Assembly: GCA_963921425.1 (NCBI GenBank) | Contig: OY992832.1 | Span: forward strand, 17,148,835-17,212,834 | Source of the DNA: Dryas octopetala | Taxonomy: Eukaryota > Streptophyta > Magnoliopsida > Rosales > Rosaceae | Direction of reading: 5' to 3' | DNA: 64,000 bases | Part shown: positions 25,214 through 36,323 of the stretch, piece after piece | Layout of the letters: every line of letters starts with the position of its first letter | Position numbering within the stretch: position 1 is the first letter of the stretch | Notes under the pieces: generated by a model | The model's input: only the letters and a program-made list of their open reading frames with translations | Databases searched by the model: none | What the model was told of the DNA's origin: nothing | Program-made: the position numbers and the translations under genes

Positions 25214-27012
25214 TAGGGGTGGGTTCGGTACGGTTACCGTACCGAAACACCCATACCGAATTCCAACCGATATGGGTCGGTAACCGATCACTTCGGTATT
25301 GGTCGGAGAGTGGCGGTGCCGACTACAAATCCCAACAGCCTCTCCTCCCTCCCACACTTTGTACCAGCCAAGCCCACTCTTTCCAGATGAGGGATTGATA
25401 AGAGATTGACCAACCCATCCCCCTTACACCCCCAGCCTCAAACCCTAACCAACAACATCAATTAGAAAAAACGATGACGAAAACGAAGGCCTAAGATTCG
25501 AAGTCAACGATCTTGACTGAGCCATTAGAGTCGATCAAGATGTTGTTTTGATGGCGATGACATTGGGAGCCTCGATCGAGGTCGACGATGGTGAAGTTGA
25601 TGGGAACGCAGATGGCCTTGTAGACGACGAAGACGCTGCGACTGATTTCGTCATGGATGTGGAAGGCATTTGGGTCCAAAGGGAATTGGGTCTGATTTCG
25701 TCTTGATAAAATTTCTGGGGGGAAAGGTATGTTGAGGAGAGGGAAATAGATGATAGTGGTGGTGGTGGTGGTGATGGTTGGAGATGATGAATTGATTGTG
25801 GTGGTTAGGGCTGTGGTCGCACACAAAAAGAAAAAGAAGGGGAAAAGAAAAGAAGAGAAGAGAAAAATAAAAAATAAAAGAGACACGGGTGGGAGGAGAG
25901 AGAAGAAGAAAAAGAAAAGAAAGAAAGAAGAAAGGGGGGGCACGTGGGTTAGGGGGAAAGGAAAAGAAAAAATAATAAAAAATAAAGTTTTATTTTGTAA
26001 AGAATAAATAAGGTATTTTGGGGTTTCGTTTAGGGTTTAGATTTTGGGGTTTAGGGGTATTTTGGGGTTTCAAATTTCAATTAGGGTTTGGAGTTTTTTA
26101 TTTTTATTACATATGTTTTTTAGAATTTATAGTATATAGTCAATAACTTAATAGTTTACATGTTTTTTAATTTATATCATCTTCTAAACCTTAGGGTATA
26201 TGGTATAGGTCATATACCTAATAGGGCCATTAGGCTAAATGGCTAATATCATATACTAATAATAATATATTATACTATATTATACATTTATGATTGAGGT
26301 AATTACATAAATCATAAATAATCCATAACTCCATAGTCCATATTGATATTAATATATTATACCATATTATACCATATTTTACTATATTATTATTATATCA
26401 TATTATACAATATACTAAATTACTAATATTATCATATTATACTATACTATACCATATTATAGTATTATACTATATACTATATACCAAACTCTAAGTTATC
26501 AACTATGAATCTATGAATTATAAATTTATAGTATTAGACTATTAGGGTATAGAAATTAATAATTTAGTATGAGATATCATATACATATACTATATATGGT
26601 TTATAATTTAGTATAATATTAGGGTTTAGGGTATTTTTAATTAGTTTTTATATAAAAATGTATTATATAAATTAAAAAAACATATAAGTTAATAAGTTAT
26701 AGGTTTAGGGTTTATAAATTTATATATGTTTGATATAAATTATAGAAAATTAGAAATGTATTATATAAAATTACAAATTATATAGAAAGGTAATACTAAG
26801 TATTTTATATTTATGCTATACCAGTATAGTATAGAAATGTATAAAAATAAATTATTTTAATTATATTTTTTCAATATACAGTCGGTATTGATATACCGTC
26901 GGTACCGAATTTTGTAAACTGGTACCGTTATCGAATTCATCGATATTTTCGATATCAAAATCGGTACGGTATCAATATTTTTCGGTATTTTTATCCAGCT
27001 TTAAGTAGCTTT
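25214..27012. mobile_element. 1.8-kb hAT-like element with captured kinase fragment
   Basis: It begins taggggtgggttcggtac and ends in ggtatttttatccagcttt, with imperfect, degenerate TIRs. Exact 9-bp repeats aagtaaaag flank it at 25205-25213 and 27013-27021; the true duplication may be 8 bp. It lies 10-15 bp into intron 6 of the CRK pseudogene. Subterminal regions are rich in ggtacc, cggta and ggtaccg motifs at both ends (25220-25310 and 26880-26990). The interior has a captured kinase fragment on the minus strand (25494-25690), a purine-rich tract (25820-25975) and a long tata-rich segment (26090-26860). Confidence 0.8.
25494..25943 (-). pseudogene. Captured Ste20/BLUS1-like kinase fragment inside a transposon
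   Basis: A 150-codon minus-strand frame. Its first half is low-complexity Phe/Ser/Thr from the purine tract. Its last 70 residues read FPLDPNAFHIHDEI, then VVYKAICVPINFTIV, DLDRG, and NILIDSNGSVKIVDFES. This is the order of the N-lobe and then the HRD-DFG region of plant Ste20-related kinases such as BLUS1 (family pattern VYKAIC..N..VAIK..DLD and AGNIL.DS.GSVKL.DFG). About 100 residues between DLD and the NIL motif are missing, the VAIK lysine block is deleted, and DFG is altered to DFE. It is a captured, internally deleted fragment, not a working kinase. Confidence 0.75.
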
Positions 27013-27456
27013 AAGTAAAAGTGTAGATGTGGTGTATTACTCCCATAGAAGGCAATGAAAGAGATGGAAATTAGGTTTATTAATCTCTAATTATGTTTAT
27101 GCACGTACATTCAGAAATCATTGCAGGCATGGAAGAATTGGAGGGAAGGGACAGCTTCTAATTGATCCCACATTGGGGACTGGTTCAAGAACTGAAATAA
27201 TGAGATGCATCCACATTGGATTGTTGTGTGTGCAAGGGATTATAGTTGATAGGCCAACCATGACTTCATTGTCAATAGCTACTCTCTCCCCCTCCCAGTA
27301 CCCTCACAACCAGCATATTTTATCCGCAGCAGCACTGAATTCAACACTCCATTAATTGGCATTGAACTATAATTCAGGGGTGACAGAGTCAGATCAATCA
27401 CAAAGGCATTCTATCAATGCATCAGTCAATGAGGCTACAATTACCGAACTATGTAG

Positions 27457-28617
27457 TGTCTGAGATTGAAATTGCATTTGTAAGATGGGTCTATGAATTT
27501 TTTTCAAATTCTTGCTTTTGTTGTCCATTTGTTTAGGCATTTGGGACACCCACAAATAAAGATTAGTATAAGTGTGCTGGTTCAGCTTTTCTTTTCAAGC
27601 AATTGACAGTACGTGGTTTTAATTAAAGAAGAAAAAAAAAAACTTTCAGTTCATAATTTCTTAAGTTCTCCAAAACATCACTTGGAGTCTTTGATGAATT
27701 AGTAATACTGGTGCCCACAAATATTACACATCAAACTCGTCTCTATCCAACTGAGATCAGCGGCAGCTTGGCAAATTGGCAAGTAACTTTAGCAGGCAAA
27801 TAGTTTCCTTCAAAATTTAATTAACAAATAAATTATCTAAGAAACCTCAAACTATGTCAAGTGAAAAGTACAAAGAGAAAAAGAAAAAAAAAAGACAAAG
27901 ACAAAGTGAATTTTGGTAAATAAAGTAAAATGTTTATATAATAAATAAATATATTTTATATGTTTATTTTTCTCGTATATGACTTATCATATAATAAATA
28001 AGATAGACATATAAAATATGTATCAATAAAGTTTTTTCTGAAATGCATTCAACAAAAAACATGACCTAGCTACATGTGAAGTCAGGTTTCAAAGAATTAG
28101 TAAAAGACATGTCACATGTGGTGCGGTTGGAATGGCTTGTAGTCTTGTAGACAGTGCCGGCTAAGGGCCAAGGCAACCAAGACAAAGGCCTAAAGCCACA
28201 AATTGGTAAAGGCCTCACTTATCCCATCAGTCTACTACTTTACTGTTGAAAAAAAAAATTATAATGACATAAATTTTTTTATAATGGAAGCCTACGAGCC
28301 TAAAGCCTCCATCCTTTTCTCATTGAAAAAAAGATTTAATTACACTTACACCCCCTGAGGTTTATCGACTTTTCACATACACCTCCTGGAGTTTCAATAA
28401 TTACACATACACCCCCTGAGATTTTAAAACTGTTGCATATAACCCTCTATAGTGAGATGAAAATGATAAGAAATTATGCAAAAAAGCCAACAGCGTATAT
28501 GGCTACAATTAATGTTGCACACCTACAATTAATGCTGATCGTTGCACGCCTACAATTAAGCCTTCATCTTTTTCTCTATTCTAATACAAGCCATCATTGA
28601 TCATTCCATCACAAACA

Positions 28618-28675
<58 letters not shown>

Positions 28676-29297
28676 TTTAAATCTTTAATAGTCTTAATCT
28701 TCAAACTCAATAGTAAATACTGATTAAAATAATGGTAAGTTTTTTTTAATATTTAAAAATTGTTTATTTATCATTTAATTTTTGAATTTAATAAAACAAC
28801 TTGAATATAAAAATTTAATCACTAATTTTACATTTTTACATATCAAAAAACAAGAAAATTGATTTTTTAATAATTTTTTAAAATATGTATATATTTAAAT
28901 AATATATTTAAAAAACTTATGTGTAATTTCAACTTTTTATTAAAGCCATCACTGCTTGTAGATTATGGGCCTTGAGCTTTCTTTCCTCGATTATGCTACG
29001 TGTCCTGGGATCAAATGAAAAGTAAAGGCAACCCAGGCTTTGAAAGAAATATTTTCATCTCTTATTTTATACTTGATTAATTTGCACGTACAGCATTTTC
29101 ATTTTCTGTTACTTATTCTATAGTCCAATATTTGTTTGACGCACATCCACCAAATTAATATTCAGGTACCAAAATTCCCTCCTGCACATGCTATATATAT
29201 TGGACCACTGATTTAACTTTGTGGTGTGCCTCTTTAATGGACCACCGCTCAGAAAGAGTCACTAGTACTTCTGAGAATATATAAAAGGCTCCCGGTT
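27457..29297. other. Spacer with microsatellite and repeat ends
   Basis: Non-coding. It holds part of a CRK-flank duplication (about 27770-27830), a segment rich in ggcctaaagcc/aaggcct motifs (28145-28310) resembling a hAT-type end, a solo end-like sequence with three copies of acaccccctgag/acacctcctgg (28340-28450), and a (CT)n microsatellite at 28616-28671. Confidence 0.5.
28616..28671. repeat. (CT)n microsatellite
   Basis: About 27 uninterrupted CT units. It is likely polymorphic. Confidence 0.95.
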
Positions 29298-29307
29298 AAA
29301 GTTTTAT

Positions 29308-30173
29308 GAGAAATTTTAATCAGTAATCTATTTTAATATCCCATGAATTATTTTAACCTTTAGCCTCAAATTTTATTTTTATAACCCTTTTGTTTATGAA
29401 ATATTCATAACATCCTTCATATAAAATCTTTTTTTACTGTAGTTTTTTTTTTCTTTCTCTTTTCCAGCCAACCTCCCTCCCTCCTTCTTCAGCCAACCAC
29501 TGCCCCATCGTCGCGGCGCCACTCCCCGTCGGCGCCCCCATTCTCTGCTGTTGCAGTAAACCCAACAGATGCAACAAATCCAGTAGATGCAACAAACCTA
29601 ACAAATGCAGCAGCAAACTCAGTAAAATTCAATGTAAAAAAGGCCACGTTGCCCAGCAAAATCCACAAAAAACCAAGCAATCCCATATAAATGAGTTTTT
29701 CTCTAAAAAAAAACTCAAATCTGGTTGAATTTTTGATCGCCACATGGCTATAGCACATTCCACTATATGGCGACCACAAATTTGATCATGTAGCGATCAA
29801 AAATTCAACCAGATCTAGCTATAACACATTCCACCAGATCTAGGTTTTCAAATTTTTTTTTTGTTTTATTTATTTATTTTTTTTCAGATTTGGGTTGGAA
29901 GAGAAGATGATGGGTCGCTAGCATATGCCCACCACCATTCTCCACCTCCCTCATCGACATCTCATCTATCTATCTATCTATCTATTTATCTATCTCTTTC
30001 TCTCTCTCATGGTCAACTCACCACATAATCGCCAAGACGACCACAGTGTATTTGTATAAGGGTATTTTGGTCTAAAAAAAAAAGCAAAAGGATCATAAAA
30101 GTAAGAGTTGGGGCTAGAGGGTCAAAATAATTCATGAGGTATTAAAAAAGGTAGTTATTCATTAAAAATTTTC
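29308..30173. mobile_element. TIR element, 866 bp, near-exact 9-bp TSD (MULE-like)
   Basis: Left arm gagaaattttaatcagtaat, then cccatgaattattttaacc, mirrors the right arm ending ggtcaaaataattcatgag, then ttcattaaaaattttc. Arms are about 110 bp. The flanks aagttttat (29299-29307) and aagctttat (30174-30182) form a 9-bp duplication with one change. The GC-richer interior (29460-29640) has short tandem gatgcaacaaa.cca repeats and no recognised gene. Confidence 0.78.
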
Positions 30174-30182
30174 AAGCTTTAT

Positions 30183-31135
30183 ATAGTCACTGCATGCCAT
30201 ACAATCCATCTTCATTTTTTCAATCGGTTTCTTTTTTTTTTTTTTTTTTTTAATTTGGAGAGGAACATTCAAACCTAAAATTTCCTTAATATTATAAAGA
30301 GAAATACTTTTAAACTAATATATATTGATAATTAGAATCGGTCATAATTCACATCATCAAGTGGCATTTAATTTATTTATTCATTCTTGTAATCCAACTA
30401 TGAAATTATCAATCGGTTTTGGCTGCACAACATTCACAAAAATTAATTAATGTTATTTCCACTCAAGAGAAAATTTAAGGTTAGAATAATCCAGTACGAT
30501 CTCTTTGAACTGATTATTCAGTAAATTAATTTACCTATACAAACAACGACATGTTCCTACCTCATGTGCTCATCCGAAAAAATTTGTCCTCAAATGAGAT
30601 CCCTAATTATCATGTTCTTGGCGCAGCAGGTTTCACCTTCTACAATAAGTTTATAAAAGATGTCTCAATTAAGTCTCAACTTGTACAATTATTCATTATT
30701 AAATATTGTCTAATTCCACAATTAATGACAAGGAATTAGTGAGATATGCTATAGTCCTTGATCGATCAGGCGTTTATACGAATGATTGCTTAGTGATGAA
30801 TGAGCTAGCTAGCTAAGCAGATCATGATTATGTTCATTAAAGATGGAAGATCAGAATTAAAGGAGGACGACATGCATTTTCAAGTTGTTCGAGTGGGCAA
30901 GGAGTAAGGAGCCAACCACAAACTGACCACTCAGTCTAACTCTCAAGTTGGGTTTGAAATTTTAATATATACATATGGGCGGCAGTATATACAAAACAGT
31001 CCAGATCAAAATGATCATGGGTTTGCCGCTAATTAACAATTAGTCATACAATCTAATTAGATTATTTTTTTGCTTTTGGAGACAAATCAGAAGACACATG
31101 CATGGAAGATGAGGACTACCAATTAATTAAGTTTT
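30183..31135. other. Intergenic, no gene seen
   Basis: AT-rich sequence with a poly-T run at 30232-30251. A 62-codon frame at 30551-30739 shows no family signature. Confidence 0.5.
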
Positions 31136-31475
31136 TTTTTTCTTTGACGGTTTTATATTAGGTTTTAACTTTAAAATTTTGCGCTTCGCCTAAAATTTTG
31201 AAGTTAAAACCTAACATGCATATTATGTGTGTAAAGACTTATCTGCTAGCTTGAACACCTGGATCATTCTCTATAAAGTCCACTCTACATCTTATGAGAG
31301 AAAATATATTTCAAATAGAGGAAAATATCCTTCAAATTGAGAAAAGACTTTATTATGAATTAAAATAATTTTTTTTATAAATTATTATGAATTAAAAAAA
31401 ATTTCTTATAAATTTTAAAATACTTTCAATTTTTATTTGAAAATTATTTTTTTTTAAATGTAAGTCTAATTATCT
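31136..31475 (+). repeat. Dispersed repeat family, copy 2
   Basis: tctttgacggttttatatta, then an inverted pair (gttttaactttaaaatttt against aaaattttgaagttaaaac), then attatgaattaaaataatt and aaaatttcttataaatttt blocks, ending near taattatctctta. It matches 9955-10270 and the reverse complement of 38428-38750. Confidence 0.7.
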
Positions 31476-33289
31476 CTTAATTTTTAATTAATATATAGAT
31501 AAGATTGACATAACATAAAGAAATAAAGGAAAAAAGAAAGAAAGAAAAGATAAGTTATCTATCAGGATGTGAGGATGTTCCACTTTTTCCCATCCAATTA
31601 AATGGGCTTGAGAAAGCACAAAGATTTTCGCATCGCATTTATATATGGGATGGATCCTATACGAAAATTTTTTATATTAATTTTATATAAAAAATTTGTT
31701 CAGACAAGATCCTATTAAAAAAAATTTAAAATCTTATACAAAAATTCTTTATACATGAGTGGCCAGGTGAGGAAGGGAGAATTATCTTGAAAAGCACATA
31801 AATATCTTGATCAAAATTATTATTATATTATTCGGTCAAAAACACATAGAAAACAACTAGAAAACAAAACAGTACTGACTGACTATCACGCACTGAAATA
31901 AGCCGTTGGTCATGAATTAACTTGGGGTCGACACACATATGGGCCAAGCAATGCACCAAGAGGCACCAGTAATAATCCACACAGGTGTGTGAATTGTATC
32001 AGTGCAACTTGAAATGGGCCAACCTGAGAACAAATTTGTAATAAATTTGGTTCACTGGATTCTTTAAAATAAATTTGCAGGAATAATGTAGAGTGTTTAT
32101 GTAGAAAAATTATTGAATGTAACAGATATACTGTTATATGATATAATTAATTTAATATATAAGAATATTATTAGATAATATATTTATATTAATAAAATAT
32201 AATATAATATTAATAACATTTACTTATATTATGACACGTTAAATAATTACAGCACGTATATTGGTTGCATAGAATAATTTATGGTTAATGTTTTGCTCAT
32301 ATGTATGATCAATCATACAACCCAAAAAGAGCACAAAAATAGTTATATAAAAGAAAGAGCAAAAAGCCATGTTGGAAAGGCAACTTTCCACGTACGGTTC
32401 ATGCTCACATTAAATCTGGTGCGGCTAGCTTTGTACCCCCGTGACTACTGTGACCGTTGCAGGTACCTGTTATGCATATCATGTGCTCGCAGCCGGCTTA
32501 ACAGAGAATGGAAAGACTACTTGTTTACAGCCATTGGGTTGTCTACTTGTGCGTTCATCAATTACAACATTAACTTTGGAATCAAGCCACTTATAGATAG
32601 CTAGACTAGATATATATAGGCTTCAAAAGAAAGAAAGATATATGGAAGTGAAAAATTGAAGCTTAATTGCTCATTATCATACTACTGAAAGAAGAAAATT
32701 AATTTCCAACAGGTCGATGAAAAAGTACGAAATGCTGGGTGGGGTTGCAAGAATTTAGGGAAAGATGGGGGAGGTAGTGACAGATTGTATGACTCGCCTT
32801 TATTTTTTGGCCATGGTGTGACTCACCCGTCCCATTCTACTTTCTTTAGTGGTGAGGTATAAAGAAGTGTTAAGCCTTTATTTATTCTGCTTTCCCATGG
32901 TAAAGATAAGTTAGATGTTCCTTTCAAAACAAGGTGAGGAGGTCCTGGTACTTTATAATAATAATCCTATAACAATGATCAACAAAATGCTTAACAAACT
33001 TTGTCTCTTCTATCCTAATTCAAACTCCTTTCTCTGTTACTTAGGGCTACCTACTGGTTTTTAGAGGCCAGAATCCTTTAATTTGGTATACGTCTTGCAG
33101 AAGTTCCACCATATATATAATAAAATGGCTCTCTATTGTATCAAAAAGCCAAAACAGTTTTACCAACCAAATGAAAATTAATGGATTCTACAAGATTCAC
33201 AACTATCTTTTTATTATTTTTCTTTTTATACATTGTCGTTTTCCTCCTCAAAAAATGACACCAAACTTGAAACTCTTACTCCTTGTCCT
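31476..33289. other. Intergenic, upstream of the SafE-like gene
   Basis: No convincing gene. A 107-codon frame at 32281-32604 lacks a recognised domain. About 31650-31760 is a loose inverted repeat (aattttttatattaattttat and related). TATA-rich DNA lies at 32150-32230. Confidence 0.5.
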
Positions 33290-33297
33290 TATAAAAA
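33290..33297 (+). promoter_or_regulatory. Probable TATA box
   Basis: tataaaaa at 33290, in the context ccttataaaaagacc, is 68 bp upstream of the SafE-like start codon. It is a plausible core promoter. Confidence 0.45.
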
Positions 33298-33357
33298 GAC
33301 CACAATATAAGATGGCTCATCCTCATAAACAGCACCATCAAGAATCCTAGGCAAATT

Positions 33358-34997
33358 ATGAAGAACCATATACTCATTACATGGTTAACTCTATCCCTTT
33401 CCATTCTCATCACCTTCAGTCGTTCTCATGCACAACAAATACAACCCATCTCAGGTGTCCTCAGAATTGACCACTTCCTCAACAAAACCCATGAATGGTT
33501 AAGTCACCAAAGACAACAGCCCCATGAAGCCCAACTCCAACTTGCAGCCCCAATTGTGCTTGCAGGAATCCTCTGCTTCATAGCTGCCTCTATATCCAGT
33601 GCTGGTGGAATTGGTGGTGGCGGGCTGTTCATACCTATACTGACCTTAGTGGCAGGTCTAGACCTCAGAACAGCCTCAAGTCTTTCAGCTTTCATGGTCA
33701 CAGGAGGGTCAATTGCAAATGTTGCATACAACTTGTGCATCAAAAGCACCAAGTTTGGTGGCAAGACTCTGATTGATTATGACATAGCACTCCTATCAGA
33801 GCCATGTATGTTACTAGGAGTGAGTCTTGGAGTGATTTGCAACCTTGTATTCCCAGAGTGGCTGATTACTGTGCTCTTTGCTGTGTTTCTTGCTTGGTCT
33901 ACCTCAATGAGTTGTAAAAATGGGTTGGTGTATTGGAAAATGGAGTCAGAGAAGCTAATGAGAAGCAATGGTTGTGATGAAAATGTGGAAAATGGGTTGG
34001 CAAAAGGTATTACAGAACCCCTTTTAGGGACAAAAGGAAATTGCATGGTAAGACTTCCATGGATGAAAATGGGGGTCTTAGTTCTTGTCTGGTGCTCTTT
34101 CTGCCTTATCTACCTTCTTCGTGGTAATCGATATGGACGGGTAAGACTGCTCCATATTTGCATATTTGTATTAATAATGGAATGGAAGTAGAGAAGTTAG
34201 CTGTAAATTAGTCTAAATTGTGTATTTTTATAAATGAGACTCTTCAATCCTTGTAGGGTATCACAGCAATAGAACCTTGTGGAGTGGGTTATTGGGTTCT
34301 CTCATCATTCCAAATTCCTCTTGCCATAATTTATACAGCCTGGATTCTTTGCAGAAAAGAGAACCTTCAACATCATACCTTAGACCAAAAGGTATTAATA
34401 AAAAAGTGGTATTCTTTTCAACCAGGGCTTTCATAAAGTCTAAGCCTTTTTCTTGTTACTCTGTGTAGGATATAGAGGAGGTGACCAAGGGTGGACCATC
34501 AAACAAACTAATTTTCCCACTAATCGCACTATTAGCAGGGATTTTAGGGGGTGTCTTTGGGATTGGAGGTGGAATGCTTATAAGCCCTCTTCTTCTTCAT
34601 GTTGGGGTGGCACCTGAGGTATTCATCACAACGATGTTATCTTCAAACTGTCTAGAAAGCTTATTTACTAATTCACATCTTGGTGCAGGTAACTGCCGCA
34701 ACTTGCTCTTTCATGGTATTCTTCTCATCTTCCATGTCGGCATTTCAATACTTGTTGTTGGGCATGGAGCACGCGAACACTGCACTCATCTTTGCCATCA
34801 TGTGTTTTGTGGCATCACTTCTTGGATTGGCAGTGCTGCAGAGAGCAATCACAGTGTATGGAAGGGCTTCTCTCATTGTATTCTCAGTTAGTATAGTGAT
34901 GGCTTTGAGTGCTGTCCTGATGACAAGCTTTGGGGCTCTGGATGTATGGAGGGACTATGCATCTGGAAAATACATGGGGTTTAAACTTCCATGTTAA
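33358..34997 (+). CDS. TauE/SafE-family (DUF81) membrane transporter
   Basis: A multi-pass membrane protein of the sulfite exporter TauE/SafE family, predicted anion exporter; plant members are poorly characterised. Four exons: 33358-34140, 34257-34391, 34469-34618 and 34689-34997, all in phase 0, giving 458 aa. The N-terminus has a signal-like segment (about 1-25, ending SHAQ), then a luminal stretch. Each half carries the family glycine signature: SSAGGIGGGGLFIPILTLV near residue 80 and GGVFGIGGGMLISPLLL near residue 335. This fits the internal duplication of the family. A charged, weakly conserved cytosolic loop (about 195-235) separates the halves. Hydrophobic segments throughout fit 8-10 transmembrane helices. 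The length is normal for plant members. The substrate is inferred from family only. Confidence 0.92.
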
Positions 34998-35647
34998 AAG
35001 TTAATGATAATTTCCCTACCAAAAAGAACAAAAATCTATAACAAGTTTTGTAGTTGCCACGCAATAAAGTATTGCATGACTATGAAAAACTTGCACCGTA
35101 AGACAAACTGATCAGTTAATTCATCTTATTGTCCTATTACTTCAAGCTTGGAACTTTCTTAACGACCATTAGTACAAATGTACTAAATCTCGATAATGAA
35201 GAATCAAAGTCCTATATTAGAAAGGTTTAACACAGTTTTTAAGGGTACCGAGGCACAATTTCAGATAAATAACTTAAAATGAAAGAGTGTAATGATTTTT
35301 GCATTCTTTTGCTAATTATGTGTCTTAATATCCAAGGAATAAAAGATTGAATTGTTAAAATAAACTACTAGCATAATGGATGCCTCCAAATTTTGTACTT
35401 TGATGCACAGAAGCCTTTGTTCCAGAACAGTTGACAGGTCAAAAATTGGCAAATTATATTAAGGGAATTAGTTGTAATGAGAACTACAACTTATCCTCTG
35501 ACCAGAAAAAAAGAACTACTACTTATCCAAAGAAATTAATAAAAGTTTCCAGTTCCCGTCATGTTAAACTCTTAAGAGCAAGAAACAAAAAACAATAATC
35601 AAAAAGGCTTCATTAAGCACCAAGCAGACACAATAATAGCCGTAAAC
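34998..35647. other. Convergent 3' spacer, no gene seen
   Basis: Lies between the SafE-like gene (+) and the bHLH gene (-). It contains their 3' untranslated regions and AT-rich filler. Confidence 0.6.
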
Positions 35648-36276
35648 TCATGCAACCGGGGAGTGGAGAACATGGTCTTGTGAGGTATCAACTGCAGCCG
35701 GTGGCATGAACTGCCACATGGAAACTCCAGGGTATCCCATGAAGGGCATCATTTTGCCACCAACAACTTGGCCTGGGGCAGAAAATGGAGCTGGAATTGA
35801 AGCAGGATGAGGCAAGAAGCTTGGCTGTGTACTCAAAGCTTTAATTTGCTGCTCAAGATTCTCTTTCTCTGCTTTGAGCCTCTGCTTCTCACCACGAAGT
35901 TCATTCTTCTCAGCCTGTACAGAAAAATATATAAATAAATAAATAAGAACATCCACTCAGCAAAACCAACCAAATTTGGATGTCTTCTACTCAAGCAGTT
36001 TCAGTGAACAAAGCATCTTAACATGAACTGCATTCTTAATATGCCTACTATAAAAAAGCAAAACTGAAGAACAAGCCTAGGCACACCTTCAATTCATTTA
36101 TCTTCTCCTGCAGGTTCTCATTTGACTCCTTCAGATGCTGGGCTTCCCCACGTAACTGATTCACCATTCGAACAGCATCACCCAATATAGCAACCTTGTC
36201 AGTTTTGGGTGGCCTTCCAGGTTCAAGAATAGAACCCAATTCCAGAAACCTTAAAATTATGTAAAAATTCAAGATA

Positions 36277-36323
<47 letters not shown>

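Larger units (their letters stand above)
22956..27456 (+). pseudogene. CRK: CRK pseudogene with all exons degraded and an intronic transposon
   Basis: Recognisable parts in order are: exon 1 start (22956 to about 23090, only the signal-peptide region); exon 3 (about 24050-24169, encoding [20 protein letters not shown] with [10 protein letters not shown]); exon 4 (about 24311-24440, with an in-frame stop after KRQ); exon 5 (about 24672-24912, where the catalytic HRDLK reads YRALK and the DFG region is VDLG); exon 6 (about 25050-25204, with frameshifts); and exon 7 (27127-27456). Exon 2 and most of exon 1 are missing. Intron 6 holds the 25214-27012 transposon. Stops, frameshifts and loss of the catalytic aspartate mean it is dead. 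Confidence 0.9.

Noticed and set aside
29434..29779. Overlapping minus-strand frames in the 29308 element
   Set aside because: Leucine/histidine repeats come from short tandem DNA repeats; no recognisable protein family.
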